A DNA stretch of 64,000 bases from positions 80,690 through 144,689 of the forward strand of contig NZ_SLVJ01000008.1 of the NCBI RefSeq assembly GCF_004345325.1. The letters are read 5' to 3'. Of the stretch, positions 49,171 through 62,500 are shown piece after piece. Origin of the DNA: Acinetobacter calcoaceticus (GTDB lineage Bacteria > Pseudomonadota > Gammaproteobacteria > Pseudomonadales > Moraxellaceae). The notes below the pieces were generated by a model. The model did not search any database. It was not told where the DNA came from and saw only the letters and a list, made by a program, of their open reading frames with translations. Every line of letters starts with the position of its first letter. Within the stretch, counting starts at the first letter, position 1. The position numbers and the translations under genes were made by a program.

Positions 49171-51210
49171 ATGTCGTCGGCAAGTCAACTTAATGACAAA
49201 CAACATGCAGCCATGAAATATACTCAAGGGCCGTTGTTGGTACTTGCTGGTGCAGGTTCAGGCAAAACCTCGGTGATCACACGTAAGATTGCCTATTTGG
49301 TTCAGGAGATTGGCATACCTGCCTATCGCATTACTGCGATGACCTTTACCAATAAAGCAGCACGTGAAATGAAAGAACGTGTCACCAAATTGCTTTCCAA
49401 AGAACAAGCCAAAGGCTTATCGGTCTCAACCTTCCATACTTTTGGTCTCAATCTGCTGCGCTTAGAATTAAAACATACCCCGCTTAAAAACAACTTTTCG
49501 ATCCTCGATGCAGATGACTGCAAACGCATTTTGATGGATCTGATGCACCGTGACAATTTATCCGGTGCTGAAAGTAAAGACTTGATTGCCAAGGCCATGA
49601 AAAAAATATCCGATTGGAAAAACGATCTGATCATGCCTGAACAATCACATAGCACCTGTGAGACTGAAGAAGACGTGCAGTTTGCCCATCTCTATCAACT
49701 CTATGAGCGCAATCTTCGGGCTTATAACGCAGTCGACTTTGATGATTTGATCGTGATGCCGACGCGCTTGCTGCAAGAAAATGCGGAGGTGCGTGACAAG
49801 TGGCAAAACCGTGTGCGTTATTTATTGGTGGATGAATATCAAGACACCAATACTGCGCAGTATATTTTGGTCAAGTTGCTGGTTGGGGTGATGGGCCAAT
49901 TCACTGCGGTAGGTGATGATGACCAATCGATCTATGCATGGCGTGGTGCTAAGCCTGAAAACATGGCCTTGCTCAAAGAAGATTTCCCCAATCTCAACGT
50001 GATTAAGCTGGAACAAAACTACCGTTCTACCAGTCGTATCCTCAAAGCAGCCAACCATGTCATTGAAAACAATCCGCATATCTTTGATAAAAAATTGTGG
50101 AGTGACAAGGGTCATGGTGATGTGATTCGAGTCATCACCTGTAGGAATGATGATGATGAAGCTGAGCGTGTGGTTAAAGACCTGCTGACGCATAAGTTGA
50201 TGAATGGTAAAAACTGGAAAGATTATGCGGTGTTGTATCGCGGTAACTTCCAAGCCCGTGTACTCGAAACACAGCTGCGTCAGATGCAGATCCCGTATAA
50301 GTTGTCCGGTGGCCAATCCTTCTTTGGTCGTGCAGAGATTAAAGACCTCATGAGCTATCTGCGCATGATCATTAATCCTGAGGATGACAGTGCATTTCTA
50401 CGCATCATCAACACGCCGAAACGTGCTATTGGCCCTGTGACTTTAGAGAAATTGGGGCTATTTGCACAAGAGAACTATCTGTCGTTATTATCCGCAGCAT
50501 CTGATCAACGCCTGAGTATGGTCTTGCCCAAGAAAGCCACCACCCAATTGGCTGAGTTTGCAGACTTCGTCAACACCTTTACCCGTGAGCTTTTGGATGA
50601 TGATGATCCAGTGCCCAAAGTTCGCCAGATGATGAATGAAGCCGGTTATATCGACTATGTACGTGAAAGTGCTGCGACCCCTGCTCAGGAAAAGACCAAG
50701 TTAGACAATATTGAGATCCTGTATAGCAGTATTCAGAGTCTGATCAATCGTGCCGAAGATGTGGATGAGCGCAATATTGAAAGTGTGATTCGGAAAATGG
50801 TTCTCCTCGACATGCTTGAACAACAGCAAGAAGATGAAGATACCGATAAGGTCAACTTACTCACCCTACATGCATCCAAAGGGTTGGAGTTTCCTTATGT
50901 CTATATCATGGGCTTAGAAGAAGAGTTATTGCCACACAAGAACTCGATTGCCGCTGAGACCATCGAAGAAGAACGTCGCTTGATGTATGTAGGCATTACC
51001 CGCGCACAACAGGGCCTGACCTTGACCCTCGCTGAGCAACGTAAAAATGGCGGACAAATGAAGCAAATGACCCCAAGTCGTTTCCTTGATGAATTGCCTC
51101 AAGATGATCTAGATTGGCTCGGCCGCAAGAAAAAGTTGGCAGAGAATATCGATCCCAAATTACAAGCGCAGCAATATTTGCAAAATTTAAAAGCGCTGTT
51201 AAAACGCTAA
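49171..51210 (+). CDS. rep: ATP-dependent DNA helicase Rep
   Basis: A superfamily 1A 3'-to-5' helicase that helps replication forks past protein blocks. Motifs in order: Walker A AGAGSGKTSVITRK, motif Ia TFTNKAAREMKER, motif II LLVDEYQDTN, motif III GDDDQSIYAWRGA, motif IV QNYRSTSRIL, motif V LLTLHASKGLEF and motif VI RRLMYVGITRAQ. I start at ATG 49171 (MSSASQLNDKQHAA), with GAGAGGA upstream; an in-frame ATG 13 codons earlier is less likely. The length of 679 matches Rep rather than UvrD or PcrA. Confidence 0.95.
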   Translation: MSSASQLNDKQHAAMKYTQGPLLVLAGAGSGKTSVITRKIAYLVQEIGIPAYRITAMTFTNKAAREMKERVTKLLSKEQAKGLSVSTFHTFGLNLLRLELKHTPLKNNFSILDADDCKRILMDLMHRDNLSGAESKDLIAKAMKKISDWKNDLIMPEQSHSTCETEEDVQFAHLYQLYERNLRAYNAVDFDDLIVMPTRLLQENAEVRDKWQNRVRYLLVDEYQDTNTAQYILVKLLVGVMGQFTAVGDDDQSIYAWRGAKPENMALLKEDFPNLNVIKLEQNYRSTSRILKAANHVIENNPHIFDKKLWSDKGHGDVIRVITCRNDDDEAERVVKDLLTHKLMNGKNWKDYAVLYRGNFQARVLETQLRQMQIPYKLSGGQSFFGRAEIKDLMSYLRMIINPEDDSAFLRIINTPKRAIGPVTLEKLGLFAQENYLSLLSAASDQRLSMVLPKKATTQLAEFADFVNTFTRELLDDDDPVPKVRQMMNEAGYIDYVRESAATPAQEKTKLDNIEILYSSIQSLINRAEDVDERNIESVIRKMVLLDMLEQQQEDEDTDKVNLLTLHASKGLEFPYVYIMGLEEELLPHKNSIAAETIEEERRLMYVGITRAQQGLTLTLAEQRKNGGQMKQMTPSRFLDELPQDDLDWLGRKKKLAENIDPKLQAQQYLQNLKALLKR

Positions 51211-51222
51211 TCCTCTGTTATT

Positions 51223-51268
51223 ACGCATTTAAAAAACCTAAGTTTACAGCAAGGGTTTTTTAATGCGT
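51223..51268 (+). terminator. Intrinsic terminator of rep
   Basis: ACGCATTTAAAAAACC (51223-51238) pairs with GGTTTTTTAATGCGT (51254-51268) with one bulged base. The T run is inside the stem, as in an AT-closed terminator. Confidence 0.7.
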
Positions 51269-51311
51269 CAAATTCTATTCAGTTCATTCCCATTAAAGAT
51301 AGGCTTCAGAT

Positions 51312-51764
51312 ATGAAAGTTCAAGTCAAAGTACTCGACACCCGACTCGGTCAAGAATGGCCAATGCCAACTTATGCGACCACTGGTTCTGCTGGTTTAGA
51401 TTTACGTGCTTGTCTCCCTGAGGCAATCGATGTAGAACCAGGTCAAACCGTTTTGGTTAAGACCGGTATGGCGATTTATATTGAAGATCCAAACTATGCG
51501 GGCCTCGTGCTGCCACGCTCAGGTCTAGGTCACAAACACGGCATCGTATTGGGTAACTTGGTCGGTTTGATCGACTCCGACTATCAAGGTGAATTGATGG
51601 TATCGGTCTGGAATCGTGGTCAAAGCACTTTTAAGTTAGAGCCAGGTGAACGCTTAGCCCAATATGTGTTGGTGCCAGTATTACAAGCGCAATTTGAAAT
51701 GGTTGAGGATTTTGTGGCGACTGAACGTGGTGCAGGTGGTTTTGGTCATACTGGTCAACAGTAA
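51312..51764 (+). CDS. dut: dUTP pyrophosphatase
   Basis: Hydrolyses dUTP to dUMP, keeping uracil out of DNA and feeding thymidylate synthesis. All five trimeric dUTPase motifs are seen: [15 protein letters not shown] ([10 protein letters not shown]), [34 protein letters not shown] and [12 protein letters not shown]. The length of 150 residues is standard. It stands alone here, whereas in pseudomonads dut usually precedes algC. Confidence 0.97.
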   Translation: MKVQVKVLDTRLGQEWPMPTYATTGSAGLDLRACLPEAIDVEPGQTVLVKTGMAIYIEDPNYAGLVLPRSGLGHKHGIVLGNLVGLIDSDYQGELMVSVWNRGQSTFKLEPGERLAQYVLVPVLQAQFEMVEDFVATERGAGGFGHTGQQ

Positions 51765-51797
51765 GCCCTTGCACTCAAACCCGCAGAGCAAAAATCA

Positions 51798-51832
51798 AAA
51801 TCCCCGCTTTATCAAAGCGGGGATTTTTTTAA
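51798..51832 (+). terminator. Intrinsic terminator of dut
   Basis: AAATCCCCGCTTT (51798-51810) and AAAGCGGGGATTT (51814-51826) pair perfectly around three bases, followed by more T. Confidence 0.92.
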
Positions 51833-51883
51833 ATGCATACTCAATATCATACGCAACTGAGCGTCATCTAAGCGCTTCAAGAA

Positions 51884-53545
51884 TCAAGATTTAGTATCTG
51901 GCATTTTACTTGGCTTGGTCTTTTTCTTTTTATTAAAGCGTTGTGCTGGCCACGACATCATAAAACGTGCGCCCCCGAGATGTGGGCTTTCATCAACTTC
52001 AATGCTGCCGCCAAACCAAAATGCAATCCGACTGACGATCGACAGGCCTAAACCATAGCCACCCGATGCACGCGTCCGACTATCATCTAAACGCGCAAAA
52101 GCTTCAAAGATACGTTGACGTTCTTCTTCTGGAATCCCTGGGCCATCATCTTCAACACAGATATAGGCATGGCCAGTTTCGGGATGAATTCCCCCACTGA
52201 GCAAGACCCGCTGATCACAATAACGAATGGCATTACCGACCAGGTTTTGCACCACACGATGCAAATATCGACGTTCGGCCTCAACTTCAACATTGGCGGA
52301 GACACTATCAAGTTGAACCTGTTTTTGGGTTTTTAACGCTTCAGTTTCGATCACCACTTGATCGAGTACATCAACCAAATTAATCTTTTCAAAATCGAGC
52401 GATGGTGTGCCCTGCTCAAGTTTGGCATAGGTCATGATCTCATCGATCAAGGTATTCAGGGCTTCGATATCTTTATCGATCATTTCGGTTTGTTGTAAAC
52501 GATGAGTATAGTCATCCTCGTCCGCCAACATTTCCATAGCAAAGCGAATCCGCGCCACAGGTGTGCGTAACTCATGCGAAACCGCCCGCATCAATTCGCG
52601 TTGTGCCTCGATCAGACGTTGGATGTGATCAGACATGTTGTTATAGCTAGAAGCAAGACTGGCCATTTCATCATGCCCTTCTACCGGAACACGCAAGGAC
52701 ATATCACCAGTTTTCATGATGTTCAGTGCGTCATTGACTTGACTGATTTTACGTTGCATCGGGACGATCAAGCCGTAAACCCCTAAACAAAGTAAGAACA
52801 TACTCAGCAAAGTAATCCCAGCAGCCAACTTAAATGGCATCCAGTTAAACAAAGGCACTGAGCCCATGACCAAGACTTTACTGGCGGAGTTCGGCACTGG
52901 CGAAAGAATGGTCAGCTCTCGACCACTTTCAGTGGCGATATCGCGATATAGAATAACGCTTTGATCTGAACGCAATCGGCTCAGTTGCTCCTGATCGAGG
53001 TGCAACTGAGCGATATTTTGAATACTGACATTATAATAAAAATGTTTTTGAATCTTTTTCAGGTATTCCTCTTCCTGACCTGGGTAGATGGCTAAATAAT
53101 CCCAGATAAAGACTGGCAAAATCCGCATTTGGCGTTCGCCAAAGCTATCGACTTTGATATAGAGAAAATGCCCTGGGTCATTTCTAACCCCAATCACCAA
53201 GTAGGCAACGCGCTTCTTTGCATCATAGCGCAGTACCGCCTTTTGACTTTCAATCCTTTTTTCTTCTGCACGGGACAGATCAATCTTATTGGAATCAAGA
53301 TAATAAATCGGCAGCTCTAATAGATTTGATGCATCCGAGATCCAACTTTGCTTGTCTCTAAAACTTGCCTGTCGAGCGACCCCCTCACTAATCACAAAAG
53401 CGAGGCCATCGGTTAAGGACTCACGATATTCTTGCGCACGTTGGTAATTGATGATTTGCACGAGCAAATAACCAAAGATCGTAACCAGTACGACCAAAAT
53501 GACCAAGCCTGCATAAATGCGCAAGAAAATACTGTGCTTTAACAA
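51884..53545 (-). CDS. bfmS: Sensor histidine kinase BfmS
   Basis: The membrane sensor of the BfmRS system, which in Acinetobacter controls biofilm formation, capsule and stress resistance. Transmembrane segments at about 12-32 and 240-262 enclose a periplasmic sensor. HAMP is about 262-315. The phosphorylated His is His324 in AVSHELRTP. The ATPase has the N box near 431-445, DDGPGI (466-471) and GYGLGLS (496-502). The C-terminal tail is Lys rich. The gene starts with TTG at 53545: no ATG or GTG occurs in frame with a ribosome site, and AGGACGA lies upstream. A 10-bp hairpin separates it from bfmR, so BfmS may be made at a lower rate than BfmR. Confidence 0.95.
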   Translation of the reverse strand: MLKHSIFLRIYAGLVILVVLVTIFGYLLVQIINYQRAQEYRESLTDGLAFVISEGVARQASFRDKQSWISDASNLLELPIYYLDSNKIDLSRAEEKRIESQKAVLRYDAKKRVAYLVIGVRNDPGHFLYIKVDSFGERQMRILPVFIWDYLAIYPGQEEEYLKKIQKHFYYNVSIQNIAQLHLDQEQLSRLRSDQSVILYRDIATESGRELTILSPVPNSASKVLVMGSVPLFNWMPFKLAAGITLLSMFLLCLGVYGLIVPMQRKISQVNDALNIMKTGDMSLRVPVEGHDEMASLASSYNNMSDHIQRLIEAQRELMRAVSHELRTPVARIRFAMEMLADEDDYTHRLQQTEMIDKDIEALNTLIDEIMTYAKLEQGTPSLDFEKINLVDVLDQVVIETEALKTQKQVQLDSVSANVEVEAERRYLHRVVQNLVGNAIRYCDQRVLLSGGIHPETGHAYICVEDDGPGIPEEERQRIFEAFARLDDSRTRASGGYGLGLSIVSRIAFWFGGSIEVDESPHLGGARFMMSWPAQRFNKKKKTKPSKMPDTKS

Positions 53546-53561
53546 AAATGTCGTCCTAATA

Positions 53562-53584
53562 AAGTAGCGCGTAACGCGCTACTT
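53562..53584 (-). promoter_or_regulatory. Perfect hairpin between bfmR and bfmS
   Basis: AAGTAGCGCG (53562-53571) and CGCGCTACTT (53575-53584) pair perfectly around three bases. It lies 2 bp after the bfmR stop and just before the bfmS ribosome site. Only a weak TTTATTA tail follows on the minus strand, so it is more likely a partial attenuator or mRNA-stability element than a full terminator. Confidence 0.6.
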
Positions 53585-53586
53585 AT

Positions 53587-54303
53587 TTACATGCCATTGG
53601 TTTCTTTAACAAACAGATAACCTTTACTACGCACTGTTTTAATGCGCTTAGGATTTTCTGGATCATCACCGATTTTAGGACGGATTCTTGAGATACGGAC
53701 ATCGATCGAACGATCTTGACCATCATATTCAATACCGCGTAAACGCTCGAAGATGTCTTCACGGGAAAGAATACGACCCGCATTGGATGCCAATAACCAC
53801 AATAAATCATATTCAGCACTGGTAAAGTCGACCAATTCACCATTTAAGGTGACTGAACGGCCGCCATTATCAATGACTAAATCATCAAATTCAATGCGTT
53901 GTGCAACTTCATCTTCAGGTGTTTTATCTGTACGACGCAATAATGCGCGAATCCGCGCCAGAAGCACACGTGGCTGTACCGGTTTTGCAACATAGTCATC
54001 GGCGCCCATTTCTAGACCCAAGACTTGATCCATGTCTTCGGTACGTGCTGTCAACATTAAGATCGGTTGATGATAATGTGGTCGAACTTCACGACAGACC
54101 GTTAAACCATCTGCGCCTGGTAGCATCACATCGAGTACCACCAAGTCTGGTTGTTCACTAATGATACGACGTATCGCACGATTTCCATCCGGCTCTACGC
54201 CCACTTCCAACCCATTACGGATCAGATACTCTTGAGTGAGTCGTGCCAGGCGTTCGTCATCTTCAACGATCAAAATTTTTGGTAACTTTTCTTCTTTGCT
54301 CAT
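53587..54303 (-). CDS. bfmR: Response regulator BfmR
   Basis: The OmpR-type DNA-binding partner of BfmS. The receiver domain (about 8-120) has the acidic pocket VEDDERL, the phosphorylated Asp58 in VVLDVMLPGADG, and Lys in AKPVQPRVLL. The winged helix (about 135-235) has TSAEYDLLWLLASNAGRILSRE in broken form, and DVRISRIRPKIGDDP. The length of 238 matches Acinetobacter BfmR. Starts at ATG 54303. It leads the bfmRS operon, divergent from nrdA. Confidence 0.97.
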   Translation of the reverse strand: MSKEEKLPKILIVEDDERLARLTQEYLIRNGLEVGVEPDGNRAIRRIISEQPDLVVLDVMLPGADGLTVCREVRPHYHQPILMLTARTEDMDQVLGLEMGADDYVAKPVQPRVLLARIRALLRRTDKTPEDEVAQRIEFDDLVIDNGGRSVTLNGELVDFTSAEYDLLWLLASNAGRILSREDIFERLRGIEYDGQDRSIDVRISRIRPKIGDDPENPKRIKTVRSKGYLFVKETNGM

Positions 54304-54590
54304 CTAATAACCCCTGCTCTCAATTAGGCTCTGTTTGTTAACTCAACTAAACTCAACAGATATAAGAATTTATAATTTGCAATATACACACGTTTACATT
54401 GTAAACAAGACCTCATTCACCAAACTGATACAGGAGCGTATATATTTGTTATGTTTTTATTACCTATTGAATTAGCAGCTTTTTTAGCTCAATTTAGATC
54501 TCTGCACAATCTACCACCCACCTTGATTTAAAATTTATACAAGATATTTCTTTGTATTGTTTTTGATTCTTAAAATGTGGTTTTTTTCAC

Positions 54591-54599
54591 TTATCCACA
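54591..54599 (+). promoter_or_regulatory. DnaA box upstream of nrdA
   Basis: TTATCCACA is a perfect consensus DnaA-binding 9-mer, about 293 bp before the nrdA start, with a weaker TTATCTATA-like site 4 bp further on. In E. coli, nrdAB is controlled by DnaA. The remainder of the 588-bp spacer 54304-54891 is AT rich and presumably holds both divergent promoters. Confidence 0.6.
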
Positions 54600-54758
54600 C
54601 AGTTATCTATACGGGTTCAAAGCAGAGTTTGCTATGCTATGCCTTGCCGCATAAGACCTCGTTAAACTCGTTCAATTTGATCCCATAAAACTTTAAAATT
54701 CTTTTGATATTTTGTGAAAAATATTTATAAAAAAGTCAATATTGATCTAAGTCTAAAA

Positions 54759-54806
54759 TTACCGTATCTTGTGTCCCAAATGAATCTAAACCACTAAGTC
54801 TTGTGT
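54759..54806 (+). promoter_or_regulatory. Pair of NrdR-like boxes upstream of nrdA
   Basis: Two 16-mers, 54759-54774 and 54791-54806, end in the same octamer TCTTGTGT and begin with partial matches to the NrdR consensus (ACACxATATxTTGTGT-like). They are exactly 32 bp apart, the spacing typical for paired NrdR boxes, so NrdR repression of nrdAB is likely. Only pattern matching supports this. Confidence 0.6.
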
Positions 54807-54891
54807 TTTGTCCTCAAATATCGTGACCCATCAATGTCCGATTCAAACGGTCAATAAACATAAAAATGATGCCAATGGAGCTAAGCTGACA

Positions 54892-57720
<2,829 letters not shown>

Positions 57721-57734
57721 TCCTGCATAATCCA

Positions 57735-57823
57735 CTCCCTCCTGCAATGGAGGGAGCGCCATACTCAGTTGCAGCATTGCAAGATTGAGTCTGGTACTTG
57801 AGCTGTAATCCTTACAGCTCAAG
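57735..57823 (+). other. Two strong hairpins in the nrdA-nrdB gap
   Basis: CTCCCTCC/GGAGGGAG (57735-57756) and a 12-bp perfect stem CTTGAGCTGTAA/TTACAGCTCAAG (57797-57823, 3-nt loop). Neither is followed by T, so they are not normal terminators. They may stabilise or cut the mRNA to set NrdA:NrdB ratios, or be remnants. Confidence 0.5.
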
Positions 57824-57852
57824 GGATGCATTTATACACTGAGGTAGAGCCT

Positions 57853-57984
57853 ATGCAACACATGACCCATAACTATACATTGGGACTGACCGTTCTGGTC
57901 TTGGCCTTTGTGTTCTTTTATACCCCGATGGTTTACGCCTTTCTAAAAATCCGTAAACAACAGCGTAAGCAAAATAAGTTGTGA
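57853..57984 (+). CDS. 43-residue single-span membrane protein between nrdA and nrdB
   Basis: A short gene (ATG 57853, TGA 57982-57984) with GAGG 11 bp upstream. The peptide MQHMTHNYT is followed by a membrane span LGLTVLVLAFVFFYTP (about 10-30) and then a very basic tail LKIRKQQRKQNKL, so the positive end should stay in the cytoplasm. The span, charge pattern and codon usage look like a real gene. It is on the same strand as, and between, nrdA and nrdB, so it could be co-transcribed with them. I know of no function. Confidence 0.6.
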   Translation: MQHMTHNYTLGLTVLVLAFVFFYTPMVYAFLKIRKQQRKQNKL

Positions 57985-58124
57985 AAATCAGCGCGTGTTT
58001 GTTCAAAAAACCTGCAACCATTCGCACACCTTAATTTTGCTTACACACAAACCCCGTATAGTAATGACATCTTCGTGAAGTGGATGTCTGATAAAAGATA
58101 TAAATAACGAAGAGAGAACCAGAT

Positions 58125-59408
58125 ATGTCTATCTTAAGTTGGGACGATTTCGAAGATGATGCACAGAAACCGACTACACATGAACACCAGTCTAAAACCG
58201 TCGAATCGCAAAAAGCGGCTGATTCGCAAGTGGTATCTGATGCAAAGCCATCATCGTCGGATGTGGCAGCTGCACAACCCGCTCGAACCCGTTCAGTGCG
58301 ATCAACAGATCCAACCGATTCATTGGCTCGAGCATCTGCAGCCTTAGAACATCTTGATGTTGCACCGGGTCTAGAAGAGCTTGAAATGGGCGCTGGCCGT
58401 GTTGAAGTGGATGACAAAGCCATGATCAACTGCCGTGCGGACTTGAACCAATTGGTGCCATTCAAATACGAATGGGCTTGGCAAAAGTACCTAGACGGAT
58501 GTGCGAACCACTGGATGCCACAAGAAGTCAACATGAACCACGACATCGCGTTGTGGAGATCTGAAGACGGCTTGACCGAAGATGAACGCACCATTGTAAA
58601 ACGTTCATTGGGTTTCTTCTCGACTGCGGATTCATTGGTTGCAAACAACTTGGTGTTGGCGATTTACCGTCACATTACCAACCCTGAATGCCGTCAATAC
58701 ATCTTGCGTCAAGCGTTTGAAGAAGCGATTCACACCCATGCTTACCAATACTGTATCGAGTCTTTGGGTATGGATGAAGGCGAGATCTTCAACATGTATC
58801 GCGAAGTTCCATCAGTTGCGCGTAAGGCAGCTTGGGGCTTGAAATACACTCAGTCTTTAAGTGATCCTACTTTTAAAACCGGTACCCCTGAGAACGATCA
58901 GATCTTGCTACGCAACTTGATCGCATTCTATTGCGTACTTGAAGGTATCTTCTTCTACTGTGGTTTCAGCCAAATCTTGAGTATGGGTCGTCGTAACAAG
59001 ATGAATGGTGTTGCTGAGCAATTCCAATACATCTTGCGTGATGAATCAATGCATTTGAACTTTGGTATCGACATGATTAACCAAATCAAGATCGAGAACC
59101 CACAGTTGTGGACTGCTGAATTCCAAGAAGAAATCATTCAAATGATCTTGGAAGGCACCATGCTTGAAATCGAATACGCACGTGACACTATGCCACGCGG
59201 TGTATTGGGTATGAATGCAAGCATGATGGAAGAGTACCTCAAGTTCATCTGTAACCGTCGTTTAGCGCAACTTGGCTTGCCTGAACAATTCGCTGGCGTG
59301 AACAACCCGTTCCAGTGGATGTCTGAAATGATGGATCTACGCAAAGAGAAAAACTTCTTTGAAACGCGTGTGACCGATTATCAAACTGGCGGCGCGTTGA
59401 GCTGGTAA
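58125..59408 (+). CDS. nrdB: Class Ia ribonucleotide reductase, small subunit
   Basis: Holds the di-iron/tyrosyl radical cofactor that starts NrdA catalysis. The metal ligands sit in [13 protein letters not shown] and [15 protein letters not shown]; the radical-region block is [16 protein letters not shown]. It ends with the short NrdA-binding C-terminal tail. The first 70-75 residues are a low-complexity extension rich in Ser, Ala and Asp, not part of the enzyme fold, giving 427 residues against the usual 375. It follows a 140-bp gap after the small membrane protein gene; the terminator at 59474 ends the unit. Confidence 0.96.
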   Translation: MSILSWDDFEDDAQKPTTHEHQSKTVESQKAADSQVVSDAKPSSSDVAAAQPARTRSVRSTDPTDSLARASAALEHLDVAPGLEELEMGAGRVEVDDKAMINCRADLNQLVPFKYEWAWQKYLDGCANHWMPQEVNMNHDIALWRSEDGLTEDERTIVKRSLGFFSTADSLVANNLVLAIYRHITNPECRQYILRQAFEEAIHTHAYQYCIESLGMDEGEIFNMYREVPSVARKAAWGLKYTQSLSDPTFKTGTPENDQILLRNLIAFYCVLEGIFFYCGFSQILSMGRRNKMNGVAEQFQYILRDESMHLNFGIDMINQIKIENPQLWTAEFQEEIIQMILEGTMLEIEYARDTMPRGVLGMNASMMEEYLKFICNRRLAQLGLPEQFAGVNNPFQWMSEMMDLRKEKNFFETRVTDYQTGGALSW

Positions 59409-59473
59409 GCGATTGATCGTCCGTAAGGCGACATATAATTTTTCCTTAGCGACAAATGAAATTTCCTTGAAAT

Positions 59474-59503
59474 AAAAAATAGAGCCTAATGGCTCTATTT
59501 TTT
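59474..59503. terminator. Bidirectional terminator between nrdB and the defence-like gene
   Basis: AAAAAATAGAGCC (59474-59486) and GGCTCTATTTTTT (59491-59503) pair perfectly around TAAT. A-rich and T-rich flanks allow use by both convergent genes. Confidence 0.88.
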
Positions 59504-62500
59504 CATTCCGTATTTTTTCTTGTTTCTTTTATTTTAGTTTTCTCGAAAACTCTTGTTCCATTTTTCCAACATACGCCCTCAACCCTTACCCATGAAACAT
59601 TTCCATTACTTCCTTTGAGCCAAGCCCCCCTTTCAGAGAGATAGATAGATATAAAAGTTTTATCTTCGTTAAAGAATTTTTCCGCAGCTTTATAATTCAA
59701 CAAAGTACATGTATTTGCCTCAAAACTAATATTCCTTATTACTACATTACCTTCATGGTCATCCCATGTTAAAGAGTCTTTATTAAAATTAAGATTTAGT
59801 TCATGACAAACCCAAGGTGTAGGCAAATTTAAATTGACACCATCTGATATGGATGCATCTAAATGAGATTCCCAGATGAAATTATTTAAACACCGAGCAT
59901 AACTGGCATTTTCTGGCACATTCCATGATGAGGTTTCAAATTTGTTTTGATCCCATGTATTTCGCCAAGGATTCTCTAAAAAGTAAGCTTGGTCAGTTAT
60001 ATCTGGAATGTATGTATCGATACCTCTAAGACCTTTATCTAAAATAAAATTTGCAATTGAGCTAGCTTGAGATTTATTAGCTAAGACAGTAACAAGAAAT
60101 CTAAATTCTTCACGTCTTAACCCATGCATACCAACTCCCTCAGGATACTTCTCTTTTACAGATTGGTGCTCATAGAGTACTAACCATTTTTCACCATTTT
60201 TACACTGCCTAAAGGGCAATTTATTAATATTTAAAGTGAGATCCTTGTTAAAAGGGAATTCAAGCAAATCTTTTTCATCTGTATTTTCCAAAGTTATAAA
60301 AGGTTCAAATTCCTGCATATCTTTAACTTTATTACTACTTAACTGTTGTAAATCAAATAAAATAGTTGGATCAATGTCTCTTTGAAATCCAAGAGATAAT
60401 GGATTGACGTATACTCTTGGTACACTCTCCGAGTAATCCTCACTTATCCAAAAATTATCGGCTAATCGGGAAAGTAATTCCTCTAGTGCTAACCACTGAT
60501 ATTTTTTACCTACTCTTTCTGTCAAAGCACGTTGTCGAGAGGAATCCCCCATACTTCTATCACGGGGGAAAAGTTTAGCTGTCCAACCATATCTATAGGC
60601 TCTATAAGCTACCCAATTACAAACTAAATTTTTATCAAATCCTCTTTCATCTAGAGGATCCCTATCATTACTGAATAGCAAAGGAATTATTTCAAATGCT
60701 TCTGCTTTTAATCGATCATTTAATAGCTTTAAAAATTTATCTTTCTGGATTTTCTTATCTATTTCCCATTGTATTAGCTTCTCCTGAGGTACAGCAGGAG
60801 ACTCTTTGAATATATCCTCTATACTTGAAATTCCATATTGATAAGGATTAAGTACCCGCTGTAATTCTTCAAACTCTTTTGAAATTTTGCCACCTAAACC
60901 TTGAATGACATTACTAAAATTTGAAATTCTCTGACGTTTGGTTAAAGAAACTTTTTTTGTCAAAGGTACTTTAATAAACTCTCTCACTCTTGGCCAAATT
61001 TCATAATTTGAGAAATCTCCCATATTCTGAGCAGCCGACCAAAAAATTGCCTCACTACCAGAGTATTTAGCTAATCTTTCAATCTTATTCTTAGTGATAT
61101 TGAATTTTGGCTTAGGAGAGTTATAAGGAGGTTTAGCAATATTTAAATTAATATCGCTATCAAGACAACCTAGATAATCTCCCAATTCAATGACACCTAA
61201 AGCATAATCTCGAAGGAGTGTCCCATAAGGCGGAGTATTATTGAAAAAAATTAAATCGAAAATTTTTCTTGAATATCTATTGATTACGCAAGTATCAGAA
61301 TTTATACAACATGCTCCATATGCTGCTGCTAAAAGTCTCTCGAGAATATAAAGGTCATCAACCTTTATAAAATTATCTAAAAGCTGTGGAAATAAATCTG
61401 GATTTATACAAAATAATTGAGTTAAAGATTTTGTTGCATTATCACGAATTGATCTATTACTTGAAGAAAAAATCCAACATATAGCTAAGCTAGCCAAATA
61501 CTGGTTATGCGTTTTAATGCCACGTTGTTGGCCTTTCAAACACCAATCTAACAAAATACCTACTGTTGAATCACTTTCACTTGACTGCTGATTAACCCAT
61601 ACGGTCCAAAATGAATCCCTTACAGGCATGCTCAATGGCAGTAACTTCGAGTTCAAGAACTCAGCATTCCAAGGATGATCAGCTGTAGAAATTTTAATTA
61701 AAACATCTAGTGGGTCTTGATAAGTTAATTTATTGAGTAGTTCGCGAGATCTATCAAAGAAAGCATCTCTTGAACGCCATTGTATACTATCAACGAAAGA
61801 TTCTTGAATATCCCATTCGTCCCACCAATTACTATTTACTGTGGAAGGAAGAACATCAACTAATTCTAGTTGATGCTTTTCAGGCAATATAAATGCTAAA
61901 GCAGAAAATAACCCTCTCCAATTCCAATTTATTACTCCATTTTCAAAAAGAAATTGATTATCAGAAAACTCAAACATCTTATGAATATTTGTTTGGCATT
62001 CTATAAATTTCTCAGCCATGAAGTGATCTTGAAAACGTTGGAAAGTAAATCTAATAACATGATCACTATCAAATTCATCTAATTTATTAGGGTTAGGATC
62101 ATTTCTTAAGAGGCCATTATTTAAAAACACATCTAACCACGAACTTTCAGTTCTTAAGATGACTTGATGAAAAGTTTGATTAACTAAGCCATGACATTCA
62201 TCAATCGATAAATAATCACGACGCATTAAAAACATTTGACCAGCTAAGCTTTTAAGAGTTCGACCAAATAATTGCCATAAACTACTAGTTATTGATTCCT
62301 TATTTTCTATATATTTAGAAATACTTTCCATATAGTATCTAAGCAATTTCGTCGAACCCTGTAATCCAGTAGGAATTTCTGTTTGGTTATTCTGTTTTAA
62401 TGAGTTACAAAGTGACCTTAAAAATAAGGGATTAACAAACTCGGGGGCTAACCAAGGAGTACTTGGTCTAGCAATATTAAACTTATCTAAATAAACTTTA

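Noticed and set aside
54808..54891. Longer NrdA start at a TTG
   Set aside because: The extension overlaps the NrdR-like box region and resembles nothing in other NrdA proteins; the ATG at 54892 begins the family-like N terminus.
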